From Parascedosporium putredinis (Eukaryota; Ascomycota; Sordariomycetes; Microascales; Microascaceae): DNA of 64,000 nucleotides. A program made the position numbers and the translations under genes. The DNA lies in assembly GCA_949357655.1 (NCBI GenBank), contig CASHTG010000020.1:372001-436000 (forward strand). Direction: 5' to 3'. Below the pieces are notes generated by a model. The model was not told the origin of the DNA. It ran no database searches and saw only the letters and a program-made list of their open reading frames with translations. Shown here one piece after another: positions 12,242 through 23,778 of this stretch; the stretch's first letter is position 1, and every line of letters begins with the position of its first letter.

Positions 12242-13838
12242 ATGTTGGAAGTGGAGGCGGGGAATAAGACGGGAGTCTATTATATCACGGTATCGAATGT
12301 AGGTACTCCTGCCGCGAAGTTTCGCGACCTTTTTTAGGATGCCCTTCTTCCGTCACAGAGCTAGAACCCCATGGAAATTCGACCCGCTGACGAGAAAACC
12401 TCGGATTTTTATAGCTTCCTTTCAGCGCTCAGTGGAAGGATCTCAAGGACTATGTTCGGACAGTGTGCGAGGTTGACCATGTCGAGGTTTTCAGTGCGAG
12501 CACGCACGCATGGGTGAAGGTCATAGGCTACGAACAGTACCGCAGAGCATTCGGTGAGTTGATTTCCGATATACTTCTCTCGTCTAGATCGCCGCTACGG
12601 TATCCCTTTGGTCAATGGGCTCGGCATGTCTGGGATTCCATGCTCATACAGATAAGTAGCGCTTCTGAACGGCGGTTTATTCATGGGGAGGTACCTGGTC
12701 GCCGACTGTAGGAACGAGAAGGAGCGTATCTCAATCCGAACCCAGGCCGACTCGGGAAAGAGGTCATCCCTGACCTCTTTATTGCAGTCGATGAGTGTGG
12801 GCGAGCCGTTCCTCCCAACAGGTCGAGTTTCCTCGGAAGCCTCGACCTCGTCATCGCAGCCGCCCGGAAATGCGTTTTTGTCACATGGATCCAACACTGG
12901 TTATAATTATGCTGGCTTATATCTCGAGGCAAGTGATATGTTTTCTATGGAGGCAGGTTCCGGGTTGAAAATTTTGGGTTGAAAAGCTCCTAATTTTAGT
13001 ACGGACTCAGGATCAAGATGCACGTTTGATGAACGAGAGGGGGCCTACGTTTCTCCCACATAGCGAGAGCGGGTTCCTCGGGACGGCAGAGGAGCTGGTC
13101 ACGGATAGCCTTAACATGGCAGTCCCAGGTTCGTACTATGGGGAAGAAGGGTACGAAGCCGACCCATCTGCGTTTGGTTACGTTTGCTGTGGCTCATGCG
13201 GGGGCTATGGGGCCGTCACACACCTTGGCACGGTGGTCTGCGGGAACTGCGGGCAAGGCCTGATGAGCAGAGATAACCTATACGATACGTCAACTCACAC
13301 TGGAAGGTTGGAAGATGGCACATGGGGCTACGGGGACCCGGGTTCCGGAACAGTGAGTGCAAAGGCCAAAAATTCCAAGTCGTCTAGCAAGAAGGTCAAA
13401 GGTGAGATTCCATCAACGGCTCTTGTAGGGCCAAGTTCCCCATTTTCAGCCATATGGAAACCCCTGTCGAATTGCATTTGTCTAACCGGTGAGCCTACAG
13501 TCCCAGGGCCTGGTATCTCGTCGTCCGGGACTTATAGCACTGTGAGTCACGCGAAGGCCAAGTCCAAGAATAAGGACAAGGACAGGGACAAAGACAAGGA
13601 CAAGGAGAAAGACAAAGATAAAGACAAGGGGAAGTCCAAGGCGGAAGGTGCGCAAAAGCATGATAGTCGGAGGAAGGCCAAGGACACTACAGCCACTACT
13701 ATGTCTTCTTCGTCCAAGGCAGCATCACCTCATATGCCGGTGATCGTCAACGGGTCAAGTAATCGGAAAGGGTCAATGGAGAAGGAGAGCAGGAAGAAGG
13801 AGGACAAAAGGAAAGAGGACAAGAAGGCCAGAAAATGA
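12242..13838 (+). CDS. RRM-like nucleic-acid-binding protein with zinc-ribbon-like cysteines and Lys/Asp-rich tail
   Basis: The model has five exons: 12242-12298, 12433-12553, 12660-12932, 13000-13401 and 13501-13838 (396 residues, all phases consistent, no frame change). Residues 1-95 resemble a fungal RRM-type fold: VYYITVSN as beta-1, then DLKDYVRTVCEVDHVEVF, then AWVKVIGYEQYRRAFALLNGGLFMGRYLVADCRN. The loop usually between beta-1 and helix 1 (LPF-type) is missing, so a tiny exon may have been overlooked in 12299-12432, or the domain is shortened. The middle has CCGSC and CGNC about 20 residues apart, like a zinc ribbon. The tail is highly basic with KDKD repeats and stretches of Ser. It is probably nuclear or RNA-associated by composition, which is inference. 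The 12933-12999 and 12299-12432 introns are the least certain. Confidence 0.6.
13572..13630 (+). repeat. GACAAG-type hexamer minisatellite inside the coding region
   Basis: About nine degenerate copies of a six-base unit (GACAAG/GACAAA/GACAGG) encode alternating Asp and Lys in the RRM-like protein. Such arrays expand and contract easily, so length may vary between strains. Confidence 0.8.
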
Positions 13839-16677
13839 GACGGGCCGAGTAGACTGGACAAGCTTGTCGAGTAAGAAGTCTGCCATTGCAGCAAAGAATG
13901 AACGAATCAGGTACGTGGAGAAGATATCGGCTGAATAATAAGGATGCAGCGAGATCCCAAAACAATTTGATGGCAGGTCACCATCTATCTGCAGCGAGCG
14001 GCGGGCGTCCTGTTGGCATTCAGTCTTGCCCACACTGCAACTTCGAACCAAGGCTGGATGTGCGTGCATGGAGATGTTTCTTTAGGATCCTCGCAGCTTC
14101 GGAGAGGGCGGCGGTTGTTCTGCGGGGTGATTGGATTTGATGGCATAGTTTCGCAGGGAGTGGTGGCGCCTAGGTCTAAGAAAGTAGGGGGCCTTCCGTC
14201 TAAATGCCTCTCAGATCTTTGGCATAGACTCGACATCCTTTTGCAAGGTTACGATATCCCATAATCCGGTACGTGGAGAGAAGGCTGGAGGGCTGACATA
14301 CGGCCGGTATGCCCGGTATGCTCCAGGGTACAGTAGCATTCGTTGTTTCCTACTCCCATTGCACGACTTATACGAACTTGACGCTAGACACCCACTGCGC
14401 CGGAATGCTCAACCCGGGCCCCGGAAGCACCCTCGACCCGCCTCGCTCTTTGGTCTTGTGCATTCTGCAGGTTAGGAAGGAAAAGAGAACGACGAAAAAA
14501 GACCCGAGTCCTTTGGGCTTGTGGTTAATTGTTCCTTTGGAGAATGTGTCGCCCCATCGTCGCTTCAGGGCTGACCAAAAGGGGACATATCATTGAGGGG
14601 GTTGTTTCCCGTCACACTCGCACGGGGTGGCGTCGTTGCCTTGGGGGCACTTTGTGCGATTGGAGCTAGCCGTGAATAGAGTAGCAAGGTGTGGCCGAGG
14701 ACGTGGCGGCGCCACCTCCGTGCGCCCCGGTCTGCATTCGCCGGATGAAAAGCCTTGGAAGGCCTGATGGGTTAGTGGATTGTTGGACCGTTTTGGGCGG
14801 GTTTCCGGGTTCCTGGTGGTTGAAAGCCTCTGACAGGGGGCACGACAGCGGCTGCTGTTGGGTCAGTGTCGAGGATTTTAGCCGGTCAAGGCCCAACGAT
14901 GGATATGTAGTAAGTCCGGCACCCCCATTGTCACACCACCCCTTTGGCTTTCCCTGTCGCCTGTCCTGCCAGCCCCGTCTTGCGCCCGCGGGTGACTGCG
15001 TGGGGCGTTGTTCGCGCACGTTCTCGAGGTGAACGCGAGCGCAAAAGGGAAGCAGGACAGACTACCTTTGGGCGGGGGTCATCATTTGGTAATTACCAGT
15101 GTGATTTTCGAGATTGACGCTGTCATCCATTGTTTCGGTTGGGCTGCAGAACCTTGCGGGGACCTGCAAGTTGGGGTGCAATGAGGCGTCCATCCACACC
15201 CGCCGGAAGGGACCACGCAGAGCTCCCTTGCCCGCTTCTCCTGGCCTGTATCTCTCTAGGCCCCTAGAGGTTCCCTTCCTCTCGCCGTACGCCCCTCCGC
15301 GAAACTTTTCCGCACGTCGCGGGTTTGCTCGACGTACGAGTACCTTGTGTTGTTGTGAGAGAGAGGCGAGGGCTTCTTCCATGCCGCGAGGACGCGGTCT
15401 ACGACTTTCAACATCAATATATGATGATTGTATGCACGCTGGCATGCTGGCGCACCGAGCTTGGTGTGGTTTCGCAACATGAAATGGTGCATCGATGGGA
15501 GAAGAGAAGGATGTGAAATTGATTTTCCATTTCGCACCTCTCTAGGCTTACGCCTTGTATTTCTTTGCTACTTCCTTCCTCTTTTCTTTTCCCCTTGGGG
15601 AGGCTCCCCTTAGTCCTTTGTTTCTTTTACCTCGGCCCGAATGTGATAGGAAGAGGAGGCAATGCCGGACCTGTTGCAGTGATTTCCGTTCACCCATCTT
15701 CCCGCGCATATTTCGAGGGAAGTGGGAATTCTCCGCCGCTTTTTCTCGCCCCGCGCTCGAAGCCCGGTCTTTGGCCGAGGCGACAATGACCAAAGCTAAT
15801 GCCGGGGGTAAAGGGGGAGGGGAGACGCACGCAACGCCGGCGACGGCGACATAGGTATCGGGATTGGGGAGAGCGCCACAAGAGTCCGCGCCGGGGGAGG
15901 GACCTCCTTTTCACGTCCATGGGTGGGGGAGTGACTGAGCTCGTTCACTGTAGGACGTCCTTGCCGCTGGCTTTGTGTGGTGGGAACAGAGCTTGCGGGC
16001 TTGAGCTGGTTCTCGCGAAATCCTCCCCCACCTTGATGCCGGATAGATACTGGAGACTAGTGAATGTTTGGCATGCGAGGCGTGTGATGGCTGGCAAGTG
16101 ATGGAGGGGCATCTCCCGATGCACCCGCCTCTTCATGCGCAATGTGATATACCTGGACGGATGGGGGAGCGAGACGATGATGAGCATGATGACGACGTTG
16201 ATGCATGGTGTATAGTGTTATTGAATTTTTCCTTTTTTCTCTTTTCCAATCTCTGCCTATTCTATATACTATTCTATTATGCGCCTCGCTTTCTCGACAC
16301 CCATTCACAGACACTCCTCCTGGCCCATCACACCTCGGGTCTCACAGGCTGCAACCCTCTACTGTATGCTGGCAACGGATATATCCAAATACATCCCGGC
16401 ACACCGTCGGCTAGCGGTTCTCGAGTGAACCAACCCCCTCTATGGCCTTTTTGCCCTCCTAGAGATCACGCACAAAGCACGTTATCCGTTCTTTCTCTTC
16501 TCTCCTGGTGAAGCGCTTCAACCCACCACCCCCGCCCCACCTTCCGTTCAGCAAACAGGCCTCGCTCCAATCACACCTATCCGGCCTCTCCATCTCTGCG
16601 AAATGGTTACACCCTTCCCGTAACAATTCACGGCGCCCCCCTCCTCCTCCCTTCTACTTCGCCTGGTTCGGCTCCTC
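13839..16677. other. Gene-free stretch between convergent genes
   Basis: This lies between the stop codons of the RRM-like gene (+) and the LAA1-like gene (-), so it should hold two 3' ends. Open frames of up to about 145 codons lack conserved motifs. A pyrimidine-rich patch lies around 15560-15620. I see no RNA gene or mobile element. Confidence 0.45.
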
Positions 16678-19600
16678 TCACGCCCCAAAGTCCATCTTGA
16701 GTGCAATGGTCGGCTGTCCCTGGTCCCTGTCGGCCCGGTCCGCACCGCCACCCCCGGCCTTGTGGCCCCCGCGGATGACAGATTCGAGCAGGGACTTTTG
16801 CCCTCGCTCAGCCCGCCCACGACGGCCTTGAAGCAGGTCTGGTCCGCCGCCGCGAGCTCGAGCAGCGTCGCCTTGGTATCGGGGTAGGCTTCCTCGCCGC
16901 CTTCGCCCGCCGCGCGAGAGAGGAGGGCGGGCACCATGACGGCCATGCCGGCGGGGAGGCGGGCGCGGGAGGCGGCGACGTACTGCGCGAGGGTGCGGGC
17001 GACGAGCGCCCGCGCGCCCTCTGGATCTTGGGGTTCCGTGTTGGTGACAAAGGTGATGAGGCGCGGGAAGAGGTAGCGGGCGATGGAGTGGTCGGCCGGC
17101 GAGGGCGACGGGTGGAGGAGGAGAGAGCGGATGCAGTTTGCTGCCATTTTGGCGGTCTGTGGTCATAGGTCGTCGTGTTAGTAGATAAGAATAATGCAAG
17201 TGGATTTTGATACAAAATTTAAGGAAAGAAAAGTGATAAATGCAACTCACCATTCGATCCGTCAGGCAGTCGAGAAGCTCCTCCAAATAGCGCGCCACCA
17301 CGGCATCCGTGGCCGGCAACCTGTTGCCGCCCTGCTGCCCGCCCGTGAAGAGGATGGTGCTCGCGAGCAGGCAATTCTTGACGCACGTGAGGGAGGTCTG
17401 CTCCTCGCGCCTCTGCGCCATGAGGTAAATGGTTAAAAACTTGCGAAGGCAGCCCTGGAGCTGGATGTCGGTCTGCGAGACGTCGCCGCCGCCCGCCTCG
17501 TTGGCGTTAGCGTTGGCGGTCCGCTGGCGGGACCTGGTCATGCTGCCGACGAAACGCTTGAGGGTAGGCAGGGCCTGGGGCACGACGAGCTCCTGGCAGG
17601 AGCGGGCCGGGTTCGCGAGCACGGTAGCAAAGATGTGTATGATGCAAGCGTGCAGGTCCGTCTTGATGATGGAGGGAAAAACGTCGGCGGCGTCGACGAG
17701 GGCATCGAGCGCGGTGCCGATGAGGAGGATAGCCTCCTCCGTCATCTGGTGGCGCACGGGCTGGTTGCCCTCGGCGAGGTTGGGCAGCAGGCCCGCGACG
17801 ACGAGGACGATGATGCGCGTGAGCTCAAACAGCTGCTCAATGTCCTCGGACAGGTCCGCGCCCTCGCCCTCGTCCTCGGCCTGGCCCTTTTGCGCGCCGA
17901 CGGGTGCGAGACGCACAGCTCCCGCGCAATCTCCACAATGTGGCCCTGCACGTCGAGCCCGTCCGTGAGCACCAGCCGGTCCAGCAGGTCCATCGTCTCC
18001 GAGAAGACGGCGTCGCGGTAGATGGCGTGACCCGACACGCTCGGCTGCAGAATCTTTTTGAGCGCCTTGAGGATCGAGAGCGTTTGTTCCTGCAGCTCCA
18101 GCGAATCGCTGTGCGACGGCTTCGTCGCGAGCGCCTCGAACGCGATGCCGAAGAGCACGAAGAAGAAGGCCACCGGCTCGTCCCGGTAGTTGATGTCGGC
18201 CTCGCGCGACGGCGCGCCGTTGGTCGCCGGCGCCCCCGCCCCCTTCCCGTCGAGCGCGTCAAACACAAACTCGCTGTCCTGCTCGATGAGGCTGGCGATG
18301 GCGTCCACGAGCTTGAGCCACGAGTCCTGGTAGAACTTGAGGAGCGTCTCGCGGTTGAGGGCCGCGTAAATGGTGTCCAGGCTGCCCGACAGCGAGGGGG
18401 GCCCAGGGTCATGGAAATGTCGGGCTCGAACCGCAGCCGCGAGAACTCGCGCAGCGACTCGAGCCAGAGCGGCGTGAGCGTCGCAATGTGCGGCCGCAGC
18501 ACATCGATCAGGTACTTTTGCTCCGAGCTCGCCACCTGCAGCTCCGCCCACGCGGCAAAGACGGCCATCTTGACCATGACCTGCGCGTTGGACGAGAGGC
18601 CCTTGAGGTCGCCGATGCTGGCGTTGCCGTCCGACTCCCGCGCAAAGTTCTCCAGCCCCGTCACGAGCGTCTTGAGGATGCGGCCCATGCGGTCAATGTC
18701 CGTCACGATGCCCGTCGAGATGAAGCTCGCGCACACGTTGACCGCCTCCGCCGCGAGCTCGGGCGACGAGTCGGCCGCAAACGCCGGCGTGAGCGCCGAG
18801 CTGATTTGCGCCTGGTACTGCTCGAGGAGCATGGCCTCGTCAAAGTCGGGGTCCGGCGTCTTGCCAAACATCTTGAGCACGCCTCCAATGATCTTGAGGC
18901 CCCAGATGCGGAGTTCCAGCACCCCAGACGTCGAAGCCGAAAACGCCATGCGCACCACATCCGCCAGCTTGCCCTGCAGCGCCGTCTGGCCCGCCGACTC
19001 GCCGTTGGTCGCCACGTCCTGGACACGATGATGAACATGTCGTTCATCATGCTCACCGCAAACGTCGTCACCTGCCAGCGCAGCGGCTCCACGTCGGCAC
19101 TCTCGTTACCCCCTTGTCGTCGCCCGGCGCGCCCCTGCGGCCGCGAAGCCAGCCACCTCCTCGTCGCGGAGGTCGGGCATCGCCGTTTTGTTCTTGCCAC
19201 GGGAGCTCTGCTCCTCCTTGGCCTTGGTGCGCGTCATCTTGAGGACGGCCTGGAACCGCTGCAACCAAGGCTCCGTCTCCGTGAGGCAAGTTTGACGCAT
19301 CCAGTTGCGGATAATGTTGCGGATCCCGTCGTGCGAGGGCTCCGTGTCCAGCACCAGCCAGAGCTGCTCGACAAACCCGGGCTCAGCAGCCAAGATTACA
19401 TCGCGCGGATCCCGCTTCATGATGCTGTACAGGCCATCCACGGCCACGTCACGGAGGAGGGCATCCTCGCAGTTGAGATACTTTTGCAACGTGCGCACGT
19501 AGTCTGCGAAAATAACGTAGCCGGGCGCGTACAATGACAAGTGTTCCAAGCACCCGAGGCTCGCCCTCTGCACGAGAAGCTCCTCCTCGCTCTGGAACTG

Positions 19601-22600
19601 CCCAACGAGTCCAAGAATGAGCTCCCGGGACTTTGTCGAGTCCTGCAGGTCCGGGCCGAGCACGTTGATCAAGGAGTCAACGCACCGGGCGATGACCGCC
19701 GTCGTAGACACCTCCATCTCGAGGTTCATCGACACGGCGGACGCGATCTCGGGATTGTGTGTGTCATTGGAGTACAGCTGCGCGAGCATGCCTAGCGTGC
19801 TGGACACGTACGGCGAGAAGCTGAGACCCGCCGCGTCAGACGCCAACGTCAAGGCCTCGAGGGCCCAATAATGCACGGTCGGGTGGGGGTCGTTACACAG
19901 CGACATGAGGATGCCGAGAATCGTCTTGAGCTGGTACCCCGAGGCCATGCTGCCGACCTTGCTCTGGATCGCGCCCAGGGCCATAGCACAACCCGCACGA
20001 GCGCTAGGCTCGCGGTTAATTACAATAGTGTCCACAAGATACTTGATCTCGTGGTTCGTGAATGCGTTCCCGCAGGCATTGCACAGGCGCGCCATGGCAG
20101 CGTAGCCCATGCTGCGAATGTAGGGGTCAGCGTCGATGACGATGTCGCGAATCATGTCCTGAATCAGCCTTTCCACCGCGGCGTTGGTAATGTCGCCCGG
20201 CGGCGCATTGGTCTCCTTGACGGCGACCCGAAGCGTGGACAAGATCGCGGCCGAGACGTTGACGTTGACGGCAGCCCTTCTACCGGGATCGCGCTGCAAA
20301 GGACCGGCAGAGGAGAAAGTCTTAATTTGCTCTAGAATGCTTTCTTGGACCTTGGCAGGCGTGAGGGGAAGACAAAGGCGAAGAGCTGGATGGCGAGATT
20401 GACGACTTCGGTCGTGGGCGGGTCGGGCGAGGTCTCCGACGCACCCTCCAAGCCACCAATGTACAGGAGTGAGGCGTCATGCTCCAGCGTCCCGCAGATG
20501 GGGGACAGCAGAATCTTGTCAATCGCCTCTTCGGGGCTCCCGTCGTCCAGAGACGGGACGTCGGATACATTCTCGTGCTGGCCGGGAAGGCTCCGGACAT
20601 TGAACCCCCGCACGAGCCCCGCGACGCCGAAGCCGCTATTGTCGCCGATATCCCAAATGGTCTCAAAAGTACCTGCGACCGAGGCGATGGATGAGCTCAG
20701 CGAGTTGCCCGCGCCATAGTTCTCCGGGTCCGCAAACAGCGAGATGGCCAAGGTGAGAAGGTTAGACTGCAGCAGCGCTTCGCTACCACCGGCGGGACTG
20801 GTGGTCACGAGCTTGACGTAGCACTGGAGGACGCGGCGCTGCACCATCATGTAAATGTCCTGCAGCTGGAGGGCGGGGATGAGGCGCTGCGAGATATCGT
20901 CGGTGGTCTTTTTGGAGGGCAAAGTCCTCAGGAACGCCGTCGTGTTTTGCAGCATGGTGGCGATGCGCTTGCACACGTCGACGGTGAGCAGGCGCTGGTT
21001 GAACCGGAGAAAAGCGAGAATGGACCCGAGGGCGGACTCGCGCACGTGAGCCAGAAAGGAGGCCTCGAGGAGGCTGCGGGACGACGTGTTATCCTTGGTG
21101 AGGGGCTTGGGGAGGGCGTTCTTCCAGAGCAGGAGGAGCTGAGACAGGTGAATCTTGACAAAGTTGGGGCCGAGGGCCATGAGACCCCGATGAGGATCCA
21201 GGCGACCTGGATCTGGGTGCTGGACACGCGCAGCTCCGACTGGCCGCTGGACTTGAGCAGGTTTGTGGCCATGGTCAGCACGCGACTGTTGACGTCGACG
21301 GAGCCGTAGAGTGGACGCGAGGGGCTCGCGCTCAGGGTGGCCGCCAGACCGTGGGCGAAACCCACACACCGGCGGGGAGCTGCGCCCGGTGCCGAGGTGG
21401 GATAGCTCGCGGCTCAGGGTGTTCATGCAAATGGTGAGGCACTGGAGGAGCTGCTGGGGACAAGCAAGAACAAAAGTCTTCATGCAGGACGAGGCGTAGA
21501 CCTGCACGGCGTAGCTGGGGTGCTGAAGGACCTGAAGGAGGCCGTCACGGCAATTGTCCGCAAAGCCATTGGCAGCAGAACCCAGGGCGGCGATGAGGGA
21601 AGAGAGGGCGCTGAGCGCGGTGATGAGGGTGTTCTTGGCCGGTTCCTGTCGCTCCGGGAGCGCTTGGGGGTAATTCTTGAGCACGTTGTTGATGAGGGCG
21701 GTGGCGGCTTGGATCTGGCCGGCCTCGCCCAGCACCTTGTTGCTTACAATGTCCTGGAGGATGATGGTGACGATGCGCCTGGAGAGGAGCAGGCGATAGC
21801 GGTTATTGGCCACCGTGGTATGACCCAAGATTTCAATGGCGAGGTTCTCTACCAGAGCGAGGTAGTTGTTCTCGACGGCCTTTTCCCCAAGCTTCCGCAG
21901 GAGTTTTCCGTAGCACACGCCGATACCGGCACGAGCGCGGTTCGTGGTCGAGGAGCGCACGTATCGGTTGGACAGGATCTCGAGGATTTCGGAAAAGCTC
22001 TGCGTCAGGACGCGCGACTTGCCCGAGGGGGCGGGGCTCTGAGGCCGTGAGGGGATCTCGTCTTCGTCGACGAGGCCGGTCGGGGTGCGCTTGATGGCCT
22101 TGGACTTCTTCTTGGACTTTTGGGCGTGGGCCTCGGCGGCGCTCGGGGAGTCGGAGAAGCTCTGCACGAGGGCCTCGGCGAAGCAGTCGGCGGCGGCGTG
22201 CCGGACCTGAGACGAGGGCGAATCGATGGCCTTGAACACGACGGTCTCGAGCTTGTCGAAATCGGACGCGTTGAGAAAGTAGGGCGCGCTGCGCACCAGG
22301 CTCTTGAGGCAGCGGCACGCGGCCACGACGACGAGCCAGCCCTTGTCGCCGGCCGCGTGGTTCCTCGCCTGCTTCCACACGTCGCGCGCGATGCTCTCGT
22401 CCAGGCTGGCGCCCACCATGCCGGCAATCTTGGCCAGCGCCACGAGCACGGCGGCGCGGAGCCCCGCGTTAGCCTGGGACGCCTTGAGCAGCTTGACGAG
22501 CGTGGTGCAGGCCAGCTGGTGCAGGCCAATGGCGCTGTCGCCGGCCGCGGCGAACACGTCCCCAGACAGCTCACGGCGGCGTGCTTGGCGCGCAGGTCCG

Positions 22601-22982
22601 CGTCCGACTTGGGCTTGCCGCCGGCCACGAGGGCCACGAGCTCGTTGATGGTCTCGAAGAGCAGCTTGCGGTCCCCCTTGGCAAACACGTGGGCTAGGCA
22701 CCGGCCCAGGTTGTTGCGTATCACGCGCGAGGGCTGCGGCGCGGCCAGGTTGAGGATCTGGAAGATTTCCTTCTTGAGGTAAAACTGCTGGGCCGTGCAG
22801 TCGTCGCCCGAGAGCGAGTGGACGTGCTTGCTGAGCTCCGTCACAAAGTTGAGCAGAAAGAGCTCCTGCTGTTCGGCGGGGAGGGACTGCAGCTTCGCCA
22901 GGTCGAGCTCGGGGTTGTTGGTCGTCGACATGGCTGTCGCGGCCACCGCCGTAGCGGCCGTCGAGGAGGGTGGTTCCGTCAT
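16678..22982 (-). CDS. LAA1: LAA1/HEATR5-like HEAT-repeat protein (AP-1 clathrin adaptor accessory factor)
   Basis: Budding yeast Laa1 and animal HEATR5 help recruit or retain the AP-1 adaptor at the trans-Golgi/endosome. The N-terminus has the family block PSRVIRNNLGRCLAHVFAKG, followed by continuous HEAT-type helices (for example YIRSMGYAAMARLCNACGN, HYWALEALTLASDAAG) and a conserved tail ending ALKMDFGA. One intron, 17250-17157, lies near the 3' end (M then TAKMAANCIRSLL). I count ten frame changes: near 22565, 21375, 21180, 20340, 19135, 19122, 19020, 18405, 17905 and 16790. Nine fit a lost base (often G or C runs, for example GGGG at 22565); the one near 21375 fits two lost or one extra. 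Corrected length is about 2072 residues, as expected for the family. The start may instead be the Met at 22931. The antisense frames of 349-375 codons are GC-rich shadows. Confidence 0.92.
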
Positions 22983-23778
22983 TTACGGGGGCCGAGGATG
23001 GTTTCGTGTGTGTCGAGAGGGGCGGGTTAGAGGGTTTCGAGAGCTGGGCTGCCGGTGGGTGGGGAGGTCATGGACTCGATGATGTAATTAAGAGATGTCG
23101 TTGCGGTATGGTATGATGCTGAGAAATTGTATTGAAGCCTCGCACTCGGGTCGGTAGGAGGTGATTCGTGACGCCGAGTGGGAGGGGAGTGCAATGCGAA
23201 GAGGGCGAAAGGGGGTGTTGGAAGATGAGCGACGTTTCGTTTATTCGATTGATGTGGATGGGATGGCACCTGCCAGCAAATCGTGAATGGATCGACGGGA
23301 TGTACAAGGTACTTGGGCCCACAAACCTGGAGTCCCAATTCAGAGGAATGGAAATTTAGGTGCCTGGCCTAGTCGTCAGTGATCAATGATGGACTCGATA
23401 TCCACAACGACAACAATGAAGAATTGATTCATCTCAGAGATTCATTGGTTCGATAGATCTAGAACCGCGTTTTCACAAACCCCCTTCGCAAACGTGGCAA
23501 TTCGCTCTTGAGTTGTTTTTGCCCACATGTATCGTGCACGAGGTACGCGAGGCACGGAACTGCATCATCAGTGCCTCGAGGGCTGTTCCTTACTCGTTCG
23601 CCCATTATAAAAGGGAATAATCATGCGTGTTGCACTAAAATAATAGTATTTACTAGATAATCAATCAACGGGTTTCGGCGTGAACCCCACGTAAAAGGCA
23701 CCACTTAAAAACGTAAAAACATGTACTCGTAACATCAGCCCCCATAATAGCACAATCTCACAAGCGCCAGCTTAATCT
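22983..23778. other. Intergenic region upstream of the LAA1-like gene
   Basis: About 0.8 kb holds the promoter and 5' leader of the LAA1-like gene (-) and the 3' flank of the sugar dehydrogenase gene. The part from about 23580 to 23760 is relatively AT-rich. I see no other gene. Confidence 0.5.

Noticed and set aside
17904..19537. Two plus-strand open frames of 375 and 349 codons
   Set aside because: They lie antisense to the LAA1-like gene, are Arg/Leu-rich shadow frames and carry no conserved motif.
16678..22982. LAA1-like locus as a pseudogene
   Set aside because: The frame changes are nearly all one-base losses at runs, occur at the same kind of site in essential genes, and leave motifs intact, so sequencing error is more likely.
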